Below are positions 59,004-64,000 of a stretch of 64,000 nucleotides of DNA, one piece after another. Made by a program: the position numbers and the translations under genes. The stretch lies in assembly GCA_035079385.1 (NCBI GenBank), contig JAVHKY010000059.1, forward strand, positions 496,001 to 560,000. Reading direction: 5' to 3'. A model generated the notes under the pieces. That model worked only from the letters and a program-made list of their open reading frames with translations. It made no database searches and was not told the DNA's origin. This DNA comes from Aspidiotus rigidus (Eukaryota; Arthropoda; Insecta; Hemiptera; Diaspididae). How positions within the stretch are numbered: position 1 is the first letter of the stretch; each line of letters starts with the position of its first letter.

Positions 59004-59164
59004 TTGTACAAATCTATACTGCGACACAACTGATGATGGGATAACACCCGAAAGTGCTCTTGTATAACCCTTTTTCGATTGCACTTTCAAGTTCAGATGT
59101 CGGTTTTGTATTCATTATTTGCTCTTGCCATTTTTACCATTGTCATTTTTGCACTCAATTGTCA
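59004..59164 (+). repeat. 161-bp direct repeat, left copy, flanking the Jockey element
   Basis: From TTGTACAAATCTATACTGCG to GCACTCAATTGTCA. It matches 60987-61145 with about seven substitutions and one 2-bp indel. It directly abuts the truncated 5' end of the Jockey copy and contains a hammerhead-like motif. Confidence 0.85.
59015..59072 (+). ncRNA. Hammerhead-ribozyme-like motif, copy 1
   Basis: CUGAUGA (59030-59036), an extra U, a 3-bp stem GGG:CCC with a 6-nt loop, GAAA (59050-59053), then AGUGCUC with predicted cleavage after C59059. Stem I would be ACAA before the core pairing with UUGU after the cleavage site. The hexamer AGUGCU is nearly self-complementary, as in minimal hammerheads thought to act as dimers. 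Confidence 0.5.
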
Positions 59165-60986
59165 GCTGTCGCGCAACCCTCTGCACAAGCAGGCATTTAA
59201 TAATCTCTGTAAACTGGTCAAAACACGTATCCGTGAGCACAACACTGATTCCTCCAACCACTTTGTAACCACTCTGGGAGCCACAGAAGCCACTGATCAC
59301 TCATTCTGGAAGGTAGCTCGTTCGTTAATAAATAGACCATCAGACTACATTTCCTCATTGAAACATCCAAACAATACTTGGACGAGAACTGATAAAGAGA
59401 AAGCTGAAGTCTATGCCGAGCACCTTGAGCAAAGATTCCAACCTAATGATATTGTCACCGATATCTCTCCTGACCTCTGCCTAGCAGAGGAGTAGGTAGT
59501 TGACTTAGTTTCTCCAAGAAAAATCAAAACTATGATTAAAAAGGAACTTAACCCTAAGAAAGCACCTGAGCACGATCAAATTTCGGCTCGTATTCTACAA
59601 GAGCTGCCACTAATGTTGACCTACTTGTATAATGCAGTTCTGGGACTGCAATATGTACCAAAACAGTGGAAGTTGTCGAGAATAATCATGATTCCTAAAG
59701 AGGGTAAACCGCCAGAAATACCCAGCTCGTATCGTCCAATATCCCTGCTTTCAGTTCTTTCTAAACTATTTGAGAAGCTTTACATGAGGCGTTTACTGGG
59801 AATAGTCATAAACAAGAACCTAATCCCAGACCACCAGTTTGGATTTAGAAACAGGCACTCTGCCATTGAACAGGTTCATCGTGTTGGAGCAGCAATTAGA
59901 AAGGCATTAGAAGAAAAAAAGTTCTGGCCATCCGTATTTCTGGATGCTAGTCAAGCCTTTGACCGAGTTTGGATCCCCGGACTTCTCCACAAAATCAGCA
60001 AACACTTTCCAACTTGTCATGTGCAAATTTTATCATCTTAGCGACAGAAGATTCTATGTTCACTAAAGAGAAGCTGACTCTTCTGACAAGCCAATAGCAA
60101 CGGGTGTACCACAGGGCAGTGTTCTTGGTCCCTTGTTGTATCTACTATACACTGCAGACATTCCAGAGCAAGACTCCATACTAGCCACATTTGCAGACGA
60201 CACCGCTATACTTGCTATGCATGAAGACTACTCTACTGCAGTCATCAATTTGCAGAGAGCTGTCAACAAGTGGAAAATCCAAACTAACGCATCCAAGACT
60301 GTCCGTATTGACTTTGCCCTTAGAAATCATGGATGATGATCCCACATTAAATTATATAAATAATGAACCTGTACAGCGGGCTGACTGCACCCGATATTTA
60401 GGCTTGCACTTGGACTGTAAGCTAAATTGGGGTACCATGTTCTGGATGCTCAGAGCTAAGAGTCGGCTATCACTCTGGAATAAAAGCATACTATATGTCA
60501 TGATCCTTCGCCCCATTTGGACGTATGGAATACTATTATGGGGCTCGGCAGCAAGTAGCAATATAGAAATTTTACAGCGATTCCAAAACAACGCACTCCG
60601 TAAAATCACAGGAGCACCGTGGTATATTACAAACCAGCAGTTGCACGAAGACCTGGCTCTGGAAACTGTCCAGCAAATCGCATCAAAAGCCACGACAAGG
60701 TACATTAAACGACTCCACGGCCACCCAAACATAGAGGCAATTCAGCTACTGGAACAACCATCTACCCAACGACTAAAGCGTAAGCCCATAGCGGGTATTG
60801 AATAGTTACTTGTACCCAAGGCCCACTCGCTGCTAGCAATTCATCTCCTAATATTAAGTTGTAGTATAATAGTGGTTGCACTATTAGCGAAGTAAAGTTA
60901 ACTACGCCATATCTGCCCTACCTATATGTAAATGCCACTAGGCAGTTCATGTATGATCTATTACAAAAAAAAAAAAAAAAAAAAAA
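59165..60986 (+). pseudogene. Jockey-clade LINE, 5'-truncated, with poly(A)
   Basis: Begins inside the EN-RT linker (HKQAFNNLCKLVKTRIREHN). The RT follows: IKKELNPKKAPEHDQISARI, IIMIPKEGKPPEIPSSYRPI, SLLSVLSKLFEKL, DHQFGFRNRHSAIEQVHRV and VFLDASQAFDRVW. After a frameshift near 60035 come TGVPQGSVLGPLLYLLYTAD and TFADDTAILA (catalytic FADD). After another near 60330 come CTRYLGLHLDCKLNW, MILRPIWTYGILLWGSA and NALRKITGAPWY, a Jockey-clade signature. One in-frame TAG is at about 59493. It has no RNase H. The poly(A) tail is at 60965-60986. Confidence 0.9.
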
Positions 60987-61145
60987 TTGTACAAATCTAC
61001 TGCGACACAACTGATGATGGGATAACACCTGAAAGTACTCTTGTATACCCCTTTTTCAATTGCACTTCCAAGTTCAGATGTCGGTTTTGTATTCATTATT
61101 TGCTCTTGCCATTTTTACCATTGTCATTTCTGCACTCAATTGTCA
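60987..61145 (+). repeat. 159-bp direct repeat, right copy, flanking the Jockey element
   Basis: Starts immediately after the poly(A) tail and ends at CACTCAATTGTCA. About 95% identical to 59004-59164 by eye. Confidence 0.85.
60996..61053 (+). ncRNA. Hammerhead-ribozyme-like motif, copy 2
   Basis: CUGAUGA (61011-61017), extra U, stem GGG:CCU with a 6-nt loop, GAAA (61031-61034), AGUACUC with predicted cleavage after C61040. AGUACU is a perfect palindrome. Stem I ACAA/UUGU is retained. Confidence 0.5.
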
Positions 61146-61249
61146 TTTTTGTGCGTATTTTTCTTGTGTTTGTCATTTTTCCATTTTGGCGATTATCATT
61201 TCAGCACTCAAACCTAATTTTTGCATTCAGGTGTCAGTTTCAAGTTAAG

Positions 61250-61625
61250 GGTGTGCTTTACTTGTTCAGGAACTCCAAAACGGTGTATACGATAAGTTGC
61301 ATAAACATCGCCAAAAACCCTGCAAGGTTCGGTAAGCCAGCGGTCACTGCGCGACGCTTGTCGGGCATGCGTGGGTAGTCCTTGTAACAAATGACAAGGA
61401 ATGATTTTGCAAGGGCACTTCTCAGGGCTCCCCTTCTCGACAAATTTTTTCAATCTTTGGAAATGTTGTACAGAAGGGTTCAATGGAAGACGCTATCGGA
61501 ACAGAATCCTGAATTTTGGCTCCAGAAGAATTTCACTTTAGTCAGAAAATAGACAAATTTTTATCAATTTCAACGTTTAATCGAGAAAGTACCTATACGA
61601 AAAAATTTTAAAATTCTGCTTTGAT
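61250..61625. mobile_element. Partial TTAA-flanked MITE, copy of the 6619-7110 element
   Basis: TTAAGGGTGTGCTTTACTTG at 61253 is the terminus. The following ~370 bp are the reverse complement of about 6725-7105 (for example GACGCTTGTCGGGCATGCGT against ACGCACGCCCGATAAGCGTC). The other end is missing. Confidence 0.7.
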
Positions 61626-61663
61626 AGCGCTCCTGGTTGGACCTTTTTGGAAAACAAGGGTAT

Positions 61664-61960
61664 GCTATATCTTTGACGAAATGGTAACTTGGAATACCTC
61701 TCAGGAGTCTAATATTGTACAGAATGCGATAAATCCTGGGAGATTTATTGTTCAAGGTTACAGAAATACCGCTAATTGGTTCTAAGCGTGTAATATTTGT
61801 AATTATTTGTTACAATTTACAAGCTTCGTTATTTGTAAACTAATTAGCGGTATTTCTGTAACCTTGAACAATAAATTTCCGAAATTTATCGCATTCTGTG
61901 CAATATTAGACTCCTGAGTGGTATTCCAAGTTACAATTTCATCAAAGGTAGAGCATAGTC
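61664..61960. repeat. ~300-bp long hairpin (inverted repeat)
   Basis: Arms of about 120 bp (GGAATACCTCTCAGGAGTCT ... AGACTCCTGAGTGGTATTCC; TTATTGTTCAAGGTTACAGA ... TCTGTAACCTTGAACAATAA) surround a ~50-bp loop (61787-61836). Probably a MITE. Confidence 0.75.
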
Positions 61961-62065
61961 TCTTTTGTGGGACTAGGGTGTTTCACCAAAAGATTTTTCA
62001 CCTAAAAAAATTCACCGAAGAAAGTTCACCTACAGATAATTCACCTGATAGAAGTAGTGGTTCAC

Positions 62066-62342
62066 CACATGTTGAGTGCTGAACACGGATCCGTTGTCCG
62101 TTTTTTGCTAGCACGTCACAATCTTTAGTAATCACAGTTAAAGTTCTCGTTTACTTGCCGCGCGTCGTTGCAAAACACATCGACGATAGCAGCGTCGCTA
62201 TCGAAAACGTTTGTTACGTTCCGCGACAGCGCGCGGCAAGTAGACGAGAATATTTGTTATGATTACGTGAATATTTATCGTGATTACTAAAAATCGTGAC
62301 GTGCTAGCAAAAAACGGACAACGGATTTGTGTTCAGCGTTGA
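62066..62342. repeat. ~277-bp long hairpin (inverted repeat)
   Basis: Arms read CCGTTGTCCGTTTTTTGCTA ... TAGCAAAAAACGGACAACGG, then an inner pair CTTGCCGCGCG ... CGCGCGGCAAG. GCTGAACAC and GTGTTCAGC lie at the outer ends. Probably a MITE; a TSD is not clear. Confidence 0.75.
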
Positions 62343-62394
62343 AAAGTATCCAAAAATCACGTAATAGAATCTTTGTAACAGGATAGCTGTTCAG

Positions 62395-62750
62395 TAGTGT
62401 TATATTTTTATTAATGAAGTTAATTAATCAGTTTAATTTAAGTTTAATAATAATAAAAAATTAATTTAATAATTTTAATTAAATTTAATTTTGGAAAAAA
62501 GAAAATAAATAAAATAAAATAATTTAGACTAATATAATTTTCAAATATTTCATTGAATTAAAAATTCTAAATGAATAAATAAATTGGTTTAAAAAATTAA
62601 ATATTATAAATAATAAAATATAATTTACTAATTTGGTTTATAAATTTAATATTAATAATTAATTTAATTAAATAAATTTTCTTTATTAAATTATTATTAT
62701 TTTATTTAGATAATTTGTGTAAATAAAATTTGATATATCAAAACATCAAA
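62395..62750. repeat. Very AT-rich low-complexity DNA
   Basis: AATTTAAT/ATTAATTA words with almost no G or C, like 25870-26670 and 31150-31270. Confidence 0.6.
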
Positions 62751-62919
62751 TAAAAGTTGAACAGCTGATTGAAAAAGGTGAATTTTGTCGTCGGTGTCGA
62801 TGAACTCAAAAAAGGAAGATGAACTTTCCTGACAGTGGAAAAAAAACCTGCCAGGTGAACTTTCCTGTCGGTGATGTGTCCTTCAAAAAGACTTACTCGG
62901 TGAACTGGTCGGAACCCCT

Positions 62920-63665
62920 TTTTTGTGCTCATTATTTGCTTTTGCCGCTTCTGTGTTTGATATTTTTGTATTTGCTTGTCATTTTTGGGCGTACTTCTTT
63001 TGTCGTTGCTATTTTTACATTCAAACGTCATTTTGGGGCTTGTCATTTTTACGTTAAAATCTTATTTCTGCTTTTGGCTTCAGTTTTGAGTTCAGTTGTA
63101 TTTTGATGCCCATTATTTGCTTTTGTGAATGTTAGTTCTGCGTTCTGTATTTCTGCGTTTGGTCGTCATTCTTGTGTGTTTGTCTTAGTCCCATTTAAAC
63201 ATAATTTTGGGATTCAGTTGTCATTTCTATGTTCAGTAGTTATTTTGGCGTTCATTTTTGCATTCAGGTGTCAGTTTCAAGTTCAAATGTCTTCCTTGTG
63301 CTCATTATCTGCTCTTGCCATTTTTGCACTTTTTGTTTCTGCGTTCAGTTATCATTTTTGGGCGTATGTTTTTTTGTGTTTGTCTTCATTTTTCATTCAT
63401 TTGTCATTTTGCATTGAGGGGTAACTTTTGAGTTCACTTATTACTTTTTTTGTATTCACGACTCATGCTGAGTTCTGTTTGTGATTTTTGCGTTTATTAT
63501 TTGTACGATTGTCACTTTTTCATTCGTTATTTCTGCATTCAAGCGTCATTTTTGCGGTCAATTGTCATTCATAAGGTTGTCATTTTAGAGCATGTCATTT
63601 TTGCATTACAGGAAGTAGCCTCGATTTTAAGCTCCTTATTTTTGTGATTGATTTTTGTTTGCAGC
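62920..63665. repeat. Degenerate GTCATTTTTGC repeat tract, second block
   Basis: Same phrase set as 58440-59164 (GTGCTCATTATTTGC, CAGGTGTCAGTTTCAAGTTC, GTCATTTTTGCATT). No hammerhead core was found in this block. Confidence 0.6.
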
Positions 63666-63669
63666 TGTG

Positions 63670-64000
63670 TTGTTGAGGACTCGCTAGTCCTCAAATAAAA
63701 TGAGATTATAGCAGAAACTTTTGTATGAAAAAAAAATTAAAGAGAGGAAATACCTTCAGTGGGCGTGAGTGAGAATTACCATTCCAAAATGTGCTTTCGG
63801 CCATGCATTTATTTCCCAATTGTCACTGCCTCGACAAAGATATTATTGTCCGTTGCCTCTCCTATCTCAACGATCGTCCTCAAAAATTCGTGAATTGTCA
63901 AAGCAGTTGAAATTAATCGGTCGCAATAAAATTCAAATATTTATGGATTAATTCCTTTATATTTCTGGTCGAATTCTTACCCCACGTAAACGAAGAAATT
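63670..64000. other. Right edge, no recognised gene
   Basis: A 60-codon frame at 63769-63951 has no recognisable motif. Confidence 0.35.

Larger units (their letters stand above)
58440..59164. repeat. Degenerate GTCATTTTTGC repeat tract
   Basis: Loose repetition of GTCATTTTTGCRYTCAA, CAGGTGTCAGTTTTAAGTTC and GTGCTCATTATTTGCTCTTG phrases. The same phrases recur at 60987-61245 and 62920-63660. Frames rich in F, V, L and S across it are artefacts. Confidence 0.6.

Noticed and set aside
63125..63424. Hydrophobic membrane-protein-like ORF
   Set aside because: F/V/L/S bias comes from the degenerate GTCATTTTTGC repeat, as do the frames at 58551-58952 and 61060-61248.

Overview
This is a eukaryotic window, most likely from an arthropod (probably an insect). 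It is AT-rich, has spliced coding sequence with a very long intron, and is packed with decayed metazoan transposons: Penelope-like elements, Jockey-type and RNase H-bearing LINEs, Helitron/Helentron DNA, hAT-like and TA- or TTAA-target MITEs. The species cannot be fixed from the sequence. Nothing looks bacterial: there are no operons, rRNA genes or CRISPR arrays, and I could not establish any tRNA gene.

Only one host gene is well supported. It lies on the minus strand at the left. Two internal exons (12035-12254, then 1076-1334) splice across a 10.7-kb intron and together encode a pleckstrin homology domain of the PLEKHA4/5/6/7 (PEPP) type, followed by a poly-glutamine run. The 5' exons and the rest of the 3' end are not identified; the 3' end lies beyond base 1. 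The intron holds a decayed ~165-bp satellite, an inverted-dimer repeat, small MITEs, Helentron pieces and a LINE.

From 13 to 23 kb lies a nested transposon complex: a foldback-like element, two minisatellite-bearing Helentron-like elements, a TA-target palindrome, and a Penelope-like element (PLE). That PLE has been split into RT and endonuclease halves by a 2.4-kb Helentron-like insertion. A second PLE copy sits head-to-head with it and preserves the uninterrupted site.

From 23 to 46 kb there are AT-rich stretches, a hAT-like element with another element inside it, a 22-23-bp minisatellite, two more decayed PLEs, an unrecognised decayed coding region (34.1-34.8 kb), a FLYWCH zinc-finger gene remnant between inverted repeats, a 2.7-kb long-inverted-repeat element, and MITEs with clear target-site duplications.

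From 46 to 64 kb there is a hammerhead-ribozyme-like motif just downstream of a PLE endonuclease, and two more copies in ~160-bp direct repeats that bracket a 5'-truncated Jockey LINE. There is also an RNase H LINE, a hAT MITE inserted into an older hAT-like sequence, compound inverted repeats around another Helentron-like element, and several long hairpin MITEs.

The most interesting signals are two repeat families that share Helentron architecture (a 5' end repeated inverted near the 3' end, a 3' hairpin, T-run insertion), the three hammerhead-like motifs, and the very long direct repeats around the Jockey copy. All element-encoded reading frames except the 430-codon PLE RT frame and one PLE endonuclease frame are clearly broken.
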